This document shows, in pieces, positions 26,571 through 35,723 of a stretch of 64,000 nt of DNA. Under the pieces are notes generated by a model, which ran no database searches, was not told the DNA's origin, and worked only from the letters and a program-made list of their open reading frames with translations. Numbering within the stretch: the first letter of the stretch is position 1; the number at the start of each line of letters is the position of its first letter. Origin of the DNA: Fibrobacterota bacterium (GTDB lineage: Bacteria; Fibrobacterota; Fibrobacteria; UBA11236); the NCBI GenBank assembly GCA_028287505.1, contig JAQBPN010000103.1, positions 20,566 through 84,565 of the forward strand. Direction: 5' to 3'. A program made the position numbers and the translations under genes.

Positions 26571-27098
26571 ATGATGCGTAAAACCTTTGCAGTAGCCGTC
26601 TGGATGCTTTCCGTGGCGGCCGCCCTTTGGGGCGATGCGCTGTTCAGCCACCTGATCCCGTTCCATGCCCTGTTGGTGGTTCCCGTCCTGCTGGCCGCGC
26701 GCTACTCCGGGCGGATATGGGGCTTTTCCCTGGCCGTGCTTCTGCCGATGGCGCATGCCGCGATCCTGGTGTCCGAAGGGCGGTTCGTCTTGCCGCCAAT
26801 CCACTTGATCCTGGGTCTGGTGATGCATGGGCTTACCCTGATTCTCGTGGTGGAATTGGTCCATCGATTGCAGGTCAAGAACAAGGAAGCCATGCGCCAG
26901 ATCAAAATCCTGACCGGCATGTTGCCGATATGCGCCAACTGCAAGGACATCAGGGACGATAGGGGATACTGGAAGAGAATCGAGGAGTATCTGTCCCTGC
27001 ATACGGAAGTGGAGTTCAGCCACGGAGTCTGCCCCGATTGCATGGCCAAGCTCTATCCGGAATATGCGGACGTGGCGAAGACTCCTGATCCGGTCTAG
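26571..27098 (+). CDS. Membrane protein with signalling-type Cys4 tail
   Basis: A 175-residue protein from ATG 26571 (GAGGA upstream). The N-terminal 105 residues contain about four membrane helices. The last 60 carry LPICANCKDIRDDRGYWKRI and FSHGVCPDCMAKLYPEY, a four-cysteine module well known at the C-terminus of PAS, histidine-kinase and response-regulator proteins and presumed to bind metal. Here it is attached directly to a small membrane domain with no kinase or receiver. Function unknown; sensing or adaptor role likely. Confidence 0.75.
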   Translation: MMRKTFAVAVWMLSVAAALWGDALFSHLIPFHALLVVPVLLAARYSGRIWGFSLAVLLPMAHAAILVSEGRFVLPPIHLILGLVMHGLTLILVVELVHRLQVKNKEAMRQIKILTGMLPICANCKDIRDDRGYWKRIEEYLSLHTEVEFSHGVCPDCMAKLYPEYADVAKTPDPV

Positions 27099-27763
27099 TC
27101 CGGTCCCGCGACCAGTTTTTTGAGCGCCTTGTTTTCCAGGAGCATCCTGTCCGAGCCGTTGCGGGCCAGGCGCAGCATGGCTTTGGCGAGAACCACCGAG
27201 GAAATCATGGCTCCGGGCGCGAAGAACCGGATGATTGGATAAAAGGGGATGATCAGCTTTTCGAAAAAGGCCGCATTCTCCTTTTTGTGGACGGGAATGA
27301 TGCCTCCCGGCCTCGCGATGAACAGCTTCTTGAAGGGAAGCCGCTTCAGATTGTTTTCCGCCTTGCCCTTGATGCGGGCGAAAAGCGTGCGGCTCTTCTC
27401 CTGGGAATCGGCCCCCATGCCGCTCAGGAAGACGAAGGTAATGGCCGGATTGGCGTTCAACATGGCCTGGGCCGCCGTGACCACGTAGTCGTAAGTGATC
27501 TTGATGTACTCATCCTGCCTCACCTGGGTCTGGGAAATTCCCAGGCACCAGATGCACGCGTCGTGCGCGGCGAAGATTCCCGCCAGGCCGGAATAGTCCC
27601 GGTAGTTTTCGTGCAGGACGAATTTCACTTTGGAATGCTGAATGGGAAGGGGGCGCCGGACGACGGCGGTAACCTCATCGATACCCTGGTCGAGAATGGC
27701 TTGGCGGATCACTTCCGAACCCGCCAGGCCGGTTGCGCCGAAGACGATGATTTTCAGACCCAT
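27095..27763 (-). CDS. NAD(P)-binding Rossmann-fold protein (atypical SDR)
   Basis: A 222-residue protein with the dinucleotide-binding motif VFGATGLAGSEV at the N-terminus, followed by VTAVVRRPLP and the core segments ACIWCLGIS and FVFLSGMGAD, characteristic of atypical short-chain dehydrogenase/NmrA-like proteins. RPGGIIPVHK near residue 155 resembles the RPG motif of the group. Probably a cytosolic oxidoreductase or redox sensor. It overlaps the membrane protein gene by four bases tail to tail and may be co-transcribed with the membrane gene upstream of it. Confidence 0.85.
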   Translation of the reverse strand: MGLKIIVFGATGLAGSEVIRQAILDQGIDEVTAVVRRPLPIQHSKVKFVLHENYRDYSGLAGIFAAHDACIWCLGISQTQVRQDEYIKITYDYVVTAAQAMLNANPAITFVFLSGMGADSQEKSRTLFARIKGKAENNLKRLPFKKLFIARPGGIIPVHKKENAAFFEKLIIPFYPIIRFFAPGAMISSVVLAKAMLRLARNGSDRMLLENKALKKLVAGPD

Positions 27764-27801
27764 AACGGATAATGGTAGCTATTACGCGCTTGTTCCCGGA
27801 C

Positions 27802-28320
27802 CTAATGTATGAACGAGCCTATCACGGACAGGACGACCCAGCCTCCGCCCACGATCATGATGACGAATTCCCACCAGATAGGCTGCGAGGGGGGCCTGTC
27901 CGGTCCCAGTTCCGCCTCCGCGATTTTCCGGCCCAACCCGATGGACGGAATCAGCGGCACCACGTTCAGGAAGCCGACAAGTTCCCAAGGCGCAGGCAGC
28001 CTGAAGGAGAAGCAGAGCAGGGCATAGCATACCGCCGTAGCGCCGGGACTGACGTCCTCTTCGATATTGTGGGTGAGAGCCTCGCGCTTCAATTCCGCAA
28101 GCAGCGGATACAGGAAGAAAATCGAGAGCACGGCCCTCCAAAAAGGCGAGAGGTCTCCGTTATGCTTGGACTTGAGAAACTTCCATTGCTGGTAGTTCCA
28201 GATGCCGATGTAGATGCCGAAGGTGCAGGTGGATAGCGTGATGAATTTCCAGACCGGCATCGGCCGGGGGATATAGTATTTCGCGGCCGGCAAAGCCGGT
28301 TCTGTTATGCTTGCTTCCAT
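27802..28320 (-). CDS. Integral membrane protein, DUF4234-like
   Basis: A 172-residue protein from ATG 28320 with GAGG upstream. It has about four hydrophobic helices and the opening MPVWKFITLSTCTFGIYIGI followed by WNYQQWKFLKSKHN, which resembles DUF4234-type proteins. Function unknown. It lies between the 59-residue membrane protein and the Rossmann protein, all on the same strand. Confidence 0.7.
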   Translation of the reverse strand: MEASITEPALPAAKYYIPRPMPVWKFITLSTCTFGIYIGIWNYQQWKFLKSKHNGDLSPFWRAVLSIFFLYPLLAELKREALTHNIEEDVSPGATAVCYALLCFSFRLPAPWELVGFLNVVPLIPSIGLGRKIAEAELGPDRPPSQPIWWEFVIMIVGGGWVVLSVIGSFIH

Positions 28321-28362
28321 GGAGGGACCTCGATTCCATGGACAAAGGTAACATCGGGGGTT

Positions 28363-28403
28363 CGTTCCCCGGATCACCAATGGAAATGGTGATCCGGGGA
28401 ACG
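28363..28403 (-). terminator. Long perfect hairpin after the small membrane gene
   Basis: Arms 28363-28379 and 28387-28403 are exact 17-base complements with a seven-base loop, starting one base after the stop codon of the 59-residue gene. There is no T-run, so it may act as a transcript stabiliser or a factor-dependent terminator rather than a classical intrinsic terminator. Confidence 0.6.
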
Positions 28404-28404
28404 G

Positions 28405-28584
28405 CTATTCGGCGGGGACGCTGTTGGCCTGGATCTCATTTTTGGCCGAGGCGGACTTGGCCATGTATTTGCCGATTTCCGCGGGAACTCTGGCCATGAT
28501 GGCCAGACCCAGGAAGAAGAGGATCAAAACGAGCAATTCCCACAATGGGCGCTTTTGCCGTGAATGATCGGGTTGGTATCCCAT
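28405..28584 (-). CDS. Small single-pass membrane protein (59 residues)
   Basis: The gene starts at ATG 28584 with an excellent ribosome site (AGGAGG, seven bases before). The protein begins MGYQPDHSRQKRPLWELL, then has one hydrophobic helix (LLVLILFFLGLAIM), then a Lys/Ala/Glu-rich soluble tail ending SVPAE. It is immediately followed by a 17-bp hairpin. No family recognised; the positive N-terminus before the helix suggests the tail faces the periplasm. Strong translation signals make it a confident gene despite its size. Confidence 0.75.
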   Translation of the reverse strand: MGYQPDHSRQKRPLWELLVLILFFLGLAIMARVPAEIGKYMAKSASAKNEIQANSVPAE

Positions 28585-28803
28585 GCGGACTCCTCCTGGG
28601 TGGTTTGAATCTTTGCAAAAGTACGGTCAAGACCCCGAATTCACCTAGGGATATTTTTGACCCCGGGCCGGAAGGGGTCCGAAACCGGGCCATATCGCCT
28701 CGATTCCGGGAAAACCCGGCCGGACTTATATTTCAGGGACCCCAGGATATGGGGACGAGACCACTTCAGGCCGGTTCCAGGCCGGAAAGCAGGATGCGCG
28801 GCC

Positions 28804-30162
28804 ATGACGGTAAATATCGGGAAGGATCGATTCCCGGAAGGATTTGTATGGGGTTCCGCCACGGCTTCTTTCCAAGTGGAAGGCGCGGCGTGGACGGACG
28901 GCCGGGGCGAAAGCATATGGGACAGGTTTTGCCGCACGCCCGGCAAGGTGGCGGCCGGCCACACCGGCGATATCGCATGCGATCACTACCATCTGTGGAA
29001 GCAGGACATCAGCCTGATGAAGGACCTGGGAATGCAGGCCTACCGCTTCAGCACGGCCTGGCCTAGGGTGATTCCCGGCGGGCGCGGCCCGGTCAACAAG
29101 GCCGGTCTCGATTTCTACGATCGTCTGGTCGACGGCCTCCTGGAAGCCGGCATCGTACCCTTCACCACCTTGTTCCATTGGGATCTGCCCCAAGCCCTCC
29201 AGGACGAGGGCGGCTGGGTGAACCGGAACATAGTGGAGGCTTTCGGCGTCTACGCGGAACAGGTGGTCAAGCGCCTGGGCGATCGGGTCAAACATTGGAT
29301 GACGCACAATGAAATTCCCTGCTTCATAGGCCTGGGATACGGGAACGGCCCGCACGCGCCCGGTCTCGACGTCTCCCGCAAGGATTTGAACCGGGCCTAC
29401 CACAACGCATTCCTCAGCCACGGCCTGGCGGTCCGCATCGTGCGCGAGTTCGCCCGCAAGGACGCGGAGGTGGGATTGGTGAACAACCCTCTCATTCCGG
29501 TGCCTTTGGCGGAAACGCCCGCTCATCTGGATGCCGCCCGGAAGGCTTTCATCCGCATCGGCGCGAACCTGAACGAGCCCATCTTCAAGGGGGCATACGC
29601 GCCCTGGTGGCTGGAGGAGCAGGGCGCGGACGCTCCGGACATCCGCGACGGGGACATGGAAATCATATCCTCGCCCACGGACTTTCTGGGCATCAACGTC
29701 TACTCGGGCGTATTCGTGGAGCCTTCGGAAGACCCCGCCGGATACCGCGTGCTGCCGTTCCCCAAGGGATATCCCAACCTGGCCCTGCCCTGGCTCAAGC
29801 CCGTGCCCCAGGCCCTTTACTGGTGCTGCCGCTATTATCGCGAAGCCTACGGGATCCGGAAATCCTACATTACCGAGGCCGGCTGCGCCTGCGAGGACGA
29901 GCGCGACGAAAGCGGCCGCATCATCGATCTGGCGCGCGTGCAATGGCTGCGGGACCACGTCCGGGAAGCCCACCGCGCGGTGCGCGACGGGCTGGGGCTC
30001 GCGGGTTTCTTCCAATGGAGCCTGCTGGACAACTTCGAATGGGCCGAAGGCTATCTCAAGCGGTTCGGCATGGTGTACGTGGACTACGGGACCCAGGAAC
30101 GCATTCCCAAGGAGAGCGCATACCTATACAAGGAGATCATCAGGACGGGGATGATAGTCTAG
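28804..30162 (+). CDS. Family 1 glycoside hydrolase (beta-glucosidase)
   Basis: A 452-residue protein from ATG 28804, the usual GH1 length and without a signal peptide, so it hydrolyses imported beta-glucosides in the cytoplasm. Signatures: FPEGFVWGSATASFQVEGA at the start, QAYRFSTAWPRVIP, LFHWDLPQALQD, the acid/base motif THNEIP (usually TLNEP), the nucleophile segment YITEAG (usually ITENG), and WSLLDNFEWAEGY. Both catalytic glutamates are present; the two substitutions are mild. It diverges from the small membrane protein and converges on the outer-membrane-like gene, overlapping it by four bases. Confidence 0.93.
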   Translation: MTVNIGKDRFPEGFVWGSATASFQVEGAAWTDGRGESIWDRFCRTPGKVAAGHTGDIACDHYHLWKQDISLMKDLGMQAYRFSTAWPRVIPGGRGPVNKAGLDFYDRLVDGLLEAGIVPFTTLFHWDLPQALQDEGGWVNRNIVEAFGVYAEQVVKRLGDRVKHWMTHNEIPCFIGLGYGNGPHAPGLDVSRKDLNRAYHNAFLSHGLAVRIVREFARKDAEVGLVNNPLIPVPLAETPAHLDAARKAFIRIGANLNEPIFKGAYAPWWLEEQGADAPDIRDGDMEIISSPTDFLGINVYSGVFVEPSEDPAGYRVLPFPKGYPNLALPWLKPVPQALYWCCRYYREAYGIRKSYITEAGCACEDERDESGRIIDLARVQWLRDHVREAHRAVRDGLGLAGFFQWSLLDNFEWAEGYLKRFGMVYVDYGTQERIPKESAYLYKEIIRTGMIV

Positions 30163-31175
30163 GGCCACTGCACCTGGCAGGAGAGCTGGTACAGGGACGT
30201 CCCCAATTCATGGTAGCGGAATGCGTAGTGCACGGACACCCATCGCCAGGCCATGGAAGCCCCCGCGCTGATGAAGTCCTGATCCATTCCCGCCCGCAGG
30301 AAAAGCATTTCCTTCAAGTCCCATTCCACGCCTACGCCGGGATAGCTGCCGCCTTCGGATTTCTGCGAGAAGCCGGCGGAAACGGTGCTGGCCAGTTCCG
30401 GAAAGCCTTCTTCCCAGTTCGCCGACATGCGCCAGCGGTAGTCCATCTTCTCGTACACCTGCACGCCTCCGAACTCGCTCTCCTGGCTGGTGGGCAGGAT
30501 TTCGAAACCGGAAAACTGGATTTTGATGTTCCGGTCCGAACTCTTGTCGATGGGATTGTAGCCCCATAGGAATTTCATGCAGAGGCCCGCGTCCAGGTTC
30601 ATGTTCTGGGAGATGTAGTCCCCGCCTTCCAGCTCCTCGTAATAATATTTGGCCGTGATGCCGGCGCTCAATTGGATGGGGATGAGGCGGCCGTAGGCGT
30701 CCATGCGGGGGAACTCCATATCGTATTTGCGCATGAAGTTGAGGCTTACCAGATAGACCATGTCCCGCATCTGTTCGCAGCCGTCGCAGGCGACCGGACG
30801 GAAGCCCGGATCGTTGAGGCGATCCTGATAGGAGCCCTGCAGCAGGGGCAGGATGGGAATGTCCGGCGTGCTGACCATCTGCCCGAATACGCTCACATGG
30901 GTTTTCGAATCCAGGGCATAGCCCAGGGCGCCGTCCCAGGTCTGGCTCAGATCCCCGAACATGGGAAGATTGGCCAACTCCAGGCGGAAGGTATTCGCAT
31001 CCCCGAAATCCCCGGGGAAGTCCAGGAACTGGGTGGCTGTGTAAAGACGGGAAGGCAGGGTTCCGGAGCTTCCGTTGTCGGCCACGCTAGAACCAAGGAG
31101 ATAGGGCTCTCCGGAGAAATCTTCGCTCCTGGCCTCAGAGAGGGCGAGAAGAACGATCACGATCAACCATGGCAC
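30159..31175 (-). CDS. Putative outer-membrane beta-barrel protein
   Basis: The frame has no ATG; I favour GTG 31175, giving 338 residues and a signal peptide (PWLIVIVLLALSEARSED), with GGAG upstream. The rest is rich in alternating polar and aromatic strands (AYGRLIPIQLSAGITAKYYY, MSANWEEGFPELASTVSAGF) and ends in a Trp-Pro after a typical amphipathic last strand (SLYQLSCQVQWP), as in outer-membrane barrels. No specific family recognised. It sits just downstream of the M23 peptidase on the same strand and may be co-transcribed with it. Confidence 0.65.
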   Translation of the reverse strand: MPWLIVIVLLALSEARSEDFSGEPYLLGSSVADNGSSGTLPSRLYTATQFLDFPGDFGDANTFRLELANLPMFGDLSQTWDGALGYALDSKTHVSVFGQMVSTPDIPILPLLQGSYQDRLNDPGFRPVACDGCEQMRDMVYLVSLNFMRKYDMEFPRMDAYGRLIPIQLSAGITAKYYYEELEGGDYISQNMNLDAGLCMKFLWGYNPIDKSSDRNIKIQFSGFEILPTSQESEFGGVQVYEKMDYRWRMSANWEEGFPELASTVSAGFSQKSEGGSYPGVGVEWDLKEMLFLRAGMDQDFISAGASMAWRWVSVHYAFRYHELGTSLYQLSCQVQWP

Positions 31176-31237
31176 CAGCAGGGCTCCGTGGGGAAGCGCC
31201 GCAAGCTTAAGCGGCGGGACTAGGCTCTGCTGAGATT

Positions 31238-32215
31238 TTAATCTACGAGGATGCCCGAAGGCAAAATGTATTTTTCGGGGTTTTGCGGGGCCCCGTCGCG
31301 GTGGACTTCGTAATGGAGATGGATTCCGGTCACCCGGCCGGTATCGCCCATGTACCCGATCAGGCCGTAGCGCTTCACCAACTGGCCCTTTTCCACCATG
31401 ATTTTGGTCAGATGCCCGAACTTGGTGCTGTACCCGTTTCCATGGTCCAGCACCACCAGGTTTCCGAAGGTGCCGCTCTGGCCGGCGGAGACGACTATGC
31501 CGTCCGCGGTCGCGAAGATGGGCGTCCAACGATTGTTGGCGATGTCCAACCCCTCGTGCATCACGTTTTTTTCGCCCGTCACGGGGTGGAGCCGATAGCC
31601 AAACCCGCTGGTAATCTGCCCCTTGGCGGGCAGCACGAAGGGCGTGTGTTCCCAGAGGTTGTGCCGGTAGCGGACGAACTCCTCGATTTGCTTGAAGCTG
31701 GAACTGGTGTAGGAAATCTTGCTTTGCAATTGGCGGTTCTTGATGCTGGAGTTCAGGATCTGCTCGGAGACGGCGTTCCCGTAAGGCTGGCCGGAAATGT
31801 CCGGGCGGCGTCCGCCCACGCCGAAGGCGAGGAAGGCTTTATCGTGGCCGTTCATTCCGTAGAGGGCGCGGATTTTTTCTTCCAGCTTGCTCAGGCTGTC
31901 CAGGCTGGATTCCACCGAGCCCTGCACCTCGACCACGGTATTCAGCTCCGTCTTGAGGGATGCGTTTTCCTTGCTGTGATACTGCAGGGAGACTTCCCGA
32001 TACATCCAGGTGCCGCACTCCCCGAGCAGGCACAGGATTCCCAGACAGAAGATGCCGGCGCCGAAGAGGAGCGAGTTCTTGAGATTGCTGTTCAGGGTAT
32101 AGAACCGGGAACCATAGCGGGCGTCCCATTGCACCGAGACGAGGTAATCCTTACCTGCCACGATATTGAAGAGCTTGGCAAAAATGGTTTCGCCGATTCC
32201 GGGTTTCTTGATCAT
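31238..32215 (-). CDS. M23/LytM-family metallopeptidase, membrane-anchored
   Basis: A 325-residue protein (ATG 32215; a TTG at 32230 with GAGG is possible). One transmembrane helix (SLLFGAGIFCLGILCLL) near residue 55 is followed by a coiled-coil segment (ENASLKTELNTVVEVQ). The C-terminal LytM domain has the zinc ligands H and D in HEGLDIANN and the HLHYE motif, so it should be catalytically active on peptidoglycan cross-links or be an amidase activator. The coiled-coil plus LytM layout resembles MepM/EnvC-type proteins. Confidence 0.9.
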   Translation of the reverse strand: MIKKPGIGETIFAKLFNIVAGKDYLVSVQWDARYGSRFYTLNSNLKNSLLFGAGIFCLGILCLLGECGTWMYREVSLQYHSKENASLKTELNTVVEVQGSVESSLDSLSKLEEKIRALYGMNGHDKAFLAFGVGGRRPDISGQPYGNAVSEQILNSSIKNRQLQSKISYTSSSFKQIEEFVRYRHNLWEHTPFVLPAKGQITSGFGYRLHPVTGEKNVMHEGLDIANNRWTPIFATADGIVVSAGQSGTFGNLVVLDHGNGYSTKFGHLTKIMVEKGQLVKRYGLIGYMGDTGRVTGIHLHYEVHRDGAPQNPEKYILPSGILVD

Positions 32216-32365
32216 TAGGTCCAATGACAAAAGCCTCTAAAGTTTAATGACCGGGGGATTTCTAGTCAAGGAACAATGTTCATCGTAAGTGACGAAATGC
32301 CCGAGGATTAGAAAAAAGACCCTTTCCATGGGAAACCTTGCTCCCGCCTGGAGGTTTTTGGTACC

Positions 32366-33298
32366 ATGGGCATGCCTATGCGAATGCGGAACTCACTGGT
32401 GCTGGGATGGTGGCTGTTCCTGTTCACCTGCCTGCAGCTCTCCACCCTCGTCCTGGACAGGTCCCACCATCTTGAGTGGGGACGGCTTGGCATCCATCTG
32501 ATCAAAACCGGTTACCTGGCCTTCGCCTGCGTCCTCTTCATCCGCTATCTGTCTTTCCGCTCCCAGCGAAACTTCGAAAGCCTGGTCGAGTCCTATAACC
32601 GGGTGGCCAAGAAGGTTTTCGAGACCGGGAAAGCACGTAAGGACTCCTGGGTTAACCCCTTTCTGAACCTGGTGTTAGTCGTCCTTGCCTCAATCGATTT
32701 CACGCTGGTTTTCCAGTGGAATGAAGCGGTGTTCAAAACCTCGGTCTGGCTCGACCTCATCATCTGGGCCCTGATCATCCGGTGGCTGGGCAGGACCTTT
32801 TGGCTCAAGACCAAGGGGACGCGGGAGCGCCTGAAGGAGGTTCTGGATGACGCGCGCAGCCGGATGCGGGACCCGGCCTCCGAACCTCAGGAGGTGGAAA
32901 AGGCCATCTCCAAGACCCCGTTTACGGTCCTGTCCCTGGTGTCCCTGGCCATCGCCTCCGGGATCGGTTTCCAACGCTGGGACGGGGTCCGGAATGTGTT
33001 CCGTATCGACGACTTGAAAGCCTGTATGGAGGGGTGCATGCGCAAAGCCTCCGTCCGGTTTTATCGGCATGGGGAGCTGCAAATCGACGTGACCGGGAAC
33101 CCATGCGTGCTGGAGCGGAAGGGCAAGGTGAACATGGCCATGGAGTTCCACGAGGGAGACTTGCGCCTGCGCGCCATGGAGAGCGATACCAGCGACTATT
33201 TCGGCAATGAAAAGCGCGGAGACGAAGGGTTGGTCCTGGATGCCACCGGGCGCTTCCACAAGGCCTTATCGCCAGGCTTCCAAAGCAAGGCACAGTAA
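32366..33298 (+). CDS. Hypothetical membrane protein
   Basis: A 310-residue protein with GGAGG 11 bases before ATG 32366. Hydrophobic segments near residues 12-30, 44-62, 97-117, 128-145 and 188-205 suggest a four- or five-helix protein with a charged cytosolic loop between helices 2 and 3 and another near residues 150-185. The C-terminal 100 residues are soluble and beta-rich (VRFYRHGELQIDVTGNPC). No family recognised. It is divergent from the M23 gene. Confidence 0.6.
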   Translation: MGMPMRMRNSLVLGWWLFLFTCLQLSTLVLDRSHHLEWGRLGIHLIKTGYLAFACVLFIRYLSFRSQRNFESLVESYNRVAKKVFETGKARKDSWVNPFLNLVLVVLASIDFTLVFQWNEAVFKTSVWLDLIIWALIIRWLGRTFWLKTKGTRERLKEVLDDARSRMRDPASEPQEVEKAISKTPFTVLSLVSLAIASGIGFQRWDGVRNVFRIDDLKACMEGCMRKASVRFYRHGELQIDVTGNPCVLERKGKVNMAMEFHEGDLRLRAMESDTSDYFGNEKRGDEGLVLDATGRFHKALSPGFQSKAQ

Positions 33299-33360
33299 GG
33301 GGTTAGGAGCGGGAGTTGGACCGGGAAGACAGGCGCACCGCAGGGCGGACGCGGCCTGGC

Positions 33361-34245
33361 TTAAAGCGCCTTGGTCCCCTTGGCTTCCTTCATCATGCTA
33401 AGCACTTTGTAGGGAATCCTGAGGCTGCCGGGGCAGTTGCGGCCATCGTAGCGCTTCACATGGAAGTCGGCTCCGCCGGTGCAGACGAGATTGTGCTTCT
33501 GGGCGAAGGTCTTGTACTTCTGATACGATGCGTTGGTCTGGCCGTGACAGTAGGTCTCGATGCCCATCAGTCCGCAATCCACCAGCATGTCCAGCAGATC
33601 GTCCCGATTGGTCTTGGAGGGGTGGGCCATGACGGGAATGCCGCCGGCCTCGCGGATCAACCCGATGGCTTCGGCGGGGGAGAGTTTGACGGTATCCAGG
33701 TCCGCCATGAGATCGGAATCGTTGCCCAGGTATTTGGTGAAAGCATCCTGGAAGGTGGCCACGAATTCCTCTTCCATCAATTGCGCGGCGATGTGGGCGC
33801 GGCCGACGCTGCCGCCATGGGCCCGGGCCACCACCTTATCGTAGTTCAGGGACACGCCCTTTTCTTCCAGGCGGTCCACGATTTGACGGGCCCGATCGAC
33901 CCGCCTCACCCGCAGTTCCACCAGGGTCTTGTTCAGCTTGAGATGGGTGGGGTCGAAAAGGTATCCGAGAATGTGGATGTCGCTGCCGCCCACGGAGGAA
34001 CTGATCTCCACGCCCGGAATATATTCGATGCCTTGGGCCTGGGCGTAATCCTTGCCTTCTTCGTACGAGTCGATATTGTCATGGTCCGTGATGGCGATGG
34101 CGGAAAGGCCTTGCACGCGGCAAAGGTCGATGAGGTCCTTGACCTGGAGGGCGCCGTCGGAAAAGGTGGAATGCATATGCAAATCCACAAACTCCTTGGC
34201 TGCTGCCTGGTCCTTTACCTCACTGGCGAATTTGCTGGATTTCAT
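33361..34245 (-). CDS. PHP-domain phosphoesterase
   Basis: A 294-residue cytosolic protein with the four PHP motifs: VDLHMHSTFSDG, AITDHDNIDS, the GVEISS segment, and the late motifs VMAHPSKTN and GGADFHVKR, which provide the trinuclear metal site. It resembles the YciV/RNase AM group, which act on 3',5'-nucleoside bisphosphates or short RNA 5' ends. The start at 34245 is chosen because the 20 residues upstream are not conserved-looking. Convergent with the membrane protein at 32366. Confidence 0.87.
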   Translation of the reverse strand: MKSSKFASEVKDQAAAKEFVDLHMHSTFSDGALQVKDLIDLCRVQGLSAIAITDHDNIDSYEEGKDYAQAQGIEYIPGVEISSSVGGSDIHILGYLFDPTHLKLNKTLVELRVRRVDRARQIVDRLEEKGVSLNYDKVVARAHGGSVGRAHIAAQLMEEEFVATFQDAFTKYLGNDSDLMADLDTVKLSPAEAIGLIREAGGIPVMAHPSKTNRDDLLDMLVDCGLMGIETYCHGQTNASYQKYKTFAQKHNLVCTGGADFHVKRYDGRNCPGSLRIPYKVLSMMKEAKGTKAL

Positions 34246-34422
34246 CCCTTTTTGCCTGAATCCGCCCGAAAACACGACTTTCGGACATGTCTTATTATAA
34301 TACAATCACCCCTGCAATACTACGCGTCCTTTCTCGCCCGGTTGGGCGCCCAAGGGTTGGATTTACCCCGCGGGGGCAGTAAATTGTAGGCCCTTTCACA
34401 CCTTTTTGGATAGAAGACCCCA

Positions 34423-35502
34423 ATGATACACCCCATCGTGATGGCCGGCGGCAAAGGCGAGCGTTTTTGGCCTTATAGCAATTCCGAGCACCCCAAACAG
34501 CTCCTGCCCCTGGTCACCGGAAAGACCATGCTCGAGGACACCCTGGATAACCTCCGCAAGTTCAAAAAAGGGGTGAAAGTACGCCTTGTCATCGGCAAGA
34601 ACCTGGAGAAGCCGGTCAAGAAGCTTTTGGGCAAAAAGCCGGGGGTGGAAGTGGTGGCCGAACCCATGGGGCGGAATACGGCGGCGGCGGTGGCGTTGGC
34701 CTGCCGCCTTATCCAGCGCGAAGATCCCCAAGGCGTCATGCTGGTCCTCACCGCCGATCACGCCATCGCGCCTCCGGAGAAATTCGCCCAGGCCATGCGC
34801 GCCGCCTCCGCGGTGGCCCAGGAGGGTAACTCCCTGGTTACTTTCGGCATCCGGCCGGACCGCCCCGAAGTGGGCTTCGGGTATATCGAAACGGACGGGG
34901 ACGGCCGCAAGGTGGAAGGGTTGGACAGTTTCGCCGTCAAGCGGTTCGTGGAAAAACCCGATCGCGCCACCGCCCAGGCCTACGTGGAATCGGGCCGTTT
35001 TTTCTGGAACAGCGGCATGTTCGCCTGGCGGGTCGATTACCTGTGGGAGCAGTTCCGCAAACACCAGCCGGAAATCGCGCGCGTCTTCGAGGCCGCCGGG
35101 GATCTCAATCCCAAAAGCCCCTCGTTCGCGAAGAAGCTGCAGAAAATCTATAAGACGGTCCCGGAAATCTCCATCGACAACGGCATCATGGAAAAGGCCG
35201 ATCGCATCCGCGTGGTCATCCCACAGTTCAGCTGGGACGACATCGGATCCTGGTCGGCCCTGGATCGCTTGCACAAGCCCGATGCCCAAGGCAACCGGGC
35301 GGTGGGCCAATGCTTGGCGTTGGAGGCTTCCGACAACACCCTGTTTTCCGAGAACGGCCTGGTGGCCGCATTCGGCGTTTCAAACCTTCTGATCGTCCAG
35401 ACCGGCGGAGTCACCCTGGTGCTGCCCAAGGATATGGCGCCTCGATTGAAGGAAATGGTGAAGCTGGCGCAGAAGAACGCCAAGTTGAAGAAGTTCCTGT
35501 AA
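34423..35502 (+). CDS. manC: Mannose-1-phosphate guanylyltransferase
   Basis: A 359-residue protein, typical for the single-domain GMP form. It begins with the nucleotidyltransferase signature VMAGGKGERFWPYSNSEHPK and has FVEKPD, FFWNSGMFAW and the metal-associated FSWDDIGSWSAL. It makes GDP-mannose from mannose-1-phosphate and GTP, feeding surface polysaccharide, together with the ugd and hldD genes further along. Transcription ends at the strong hairpin of the 35556-35716 repeat. Confidence 0.92.
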   Translation: MIHPIVMAGGKGERFWPYSNSEHPKQLLPLVTGKTMLEDTLDNLRKFKKGVKVRLVIGKNLEKPVKKLLGKKPGVEVVAEPMGRNTAAAVALACRLIQREDPQGVMLVLTADHAIAPPEKFAQAMRAASAVAQEGNSLVTFGIRPDRPEVGFGYIETDGDGRKVEGLDSFAVKRFVEKPDRATAQAYVESGRFFWNSGMFAWRVDYLWEQFRKHQPEIARVFEAAGDLNPKSPSFAKKLQKIYKTVPEISIDNGIMEKADRIRVVIPQFSWDDIGSWSALDRLHKPDAQGNRAVGQCLALEASDNTLFSENGLVAAFGVSNLLIVQTGGVTLVLPKDMAPRLKEMVKLAQKNAKLKKFL

Positions 35503-35555
35503 GACCAAGGTTGCGGGTCTGAGTGCGGAGGTGGATTGACGCTGCGGTGGGTGTC

Positions 35556-35716
35556 GTGTGCATCCCGTCGGGCGTGGGGCGACGGGCGTCGGGCGCAAAA
35601 CCAAGAGACCCCGATAAACAGGGATCTTGGTTTTTCTTCTTTCTCTTTTCTTAACGCCCGACGCCCGACGCCTAGGCGCGAAGCGACCGAAGGCGGAGAT
35701 GCCGTACGCCCGACGG
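35556..35716 (-). repeat. Terminator-bearing intergenic repeat, copy A
   Basis: A ~160-base element with GC-rich ends built of CGTCGGGCG-type blocks, nearly inverted, and a central stem-loop at 35597-35634 followed by T-rich sequence. It shares long exact stretches, in opposite orientation, with 39198-39349, including the GTCGGGCGTTAAGAAAAG block and the outermost GATGCACAC, while the internal hairpin differs. Lies between convergent manC and the GT9-like gene and should terminate manC. Confidence 0.8.
35597..35638 (+). terminator. Strong intrinsic terminator of manC
   Basis: AAAACCAAGA at 35597-35606 pairs with 35625-35634 around an inner CCC/GGG pairing, followed by a T-rich stretch. Lies inside repeat copy A. 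Confidence 0.8.
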
Positions 35717-35723
35717 AATGAAC

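Noticed and set aside
28363..28403. tRNA-like GGTTCGTTCC stretch
   Set aside because: It is part of the 17-bp hairpin; no cloverleaf can be drawn.
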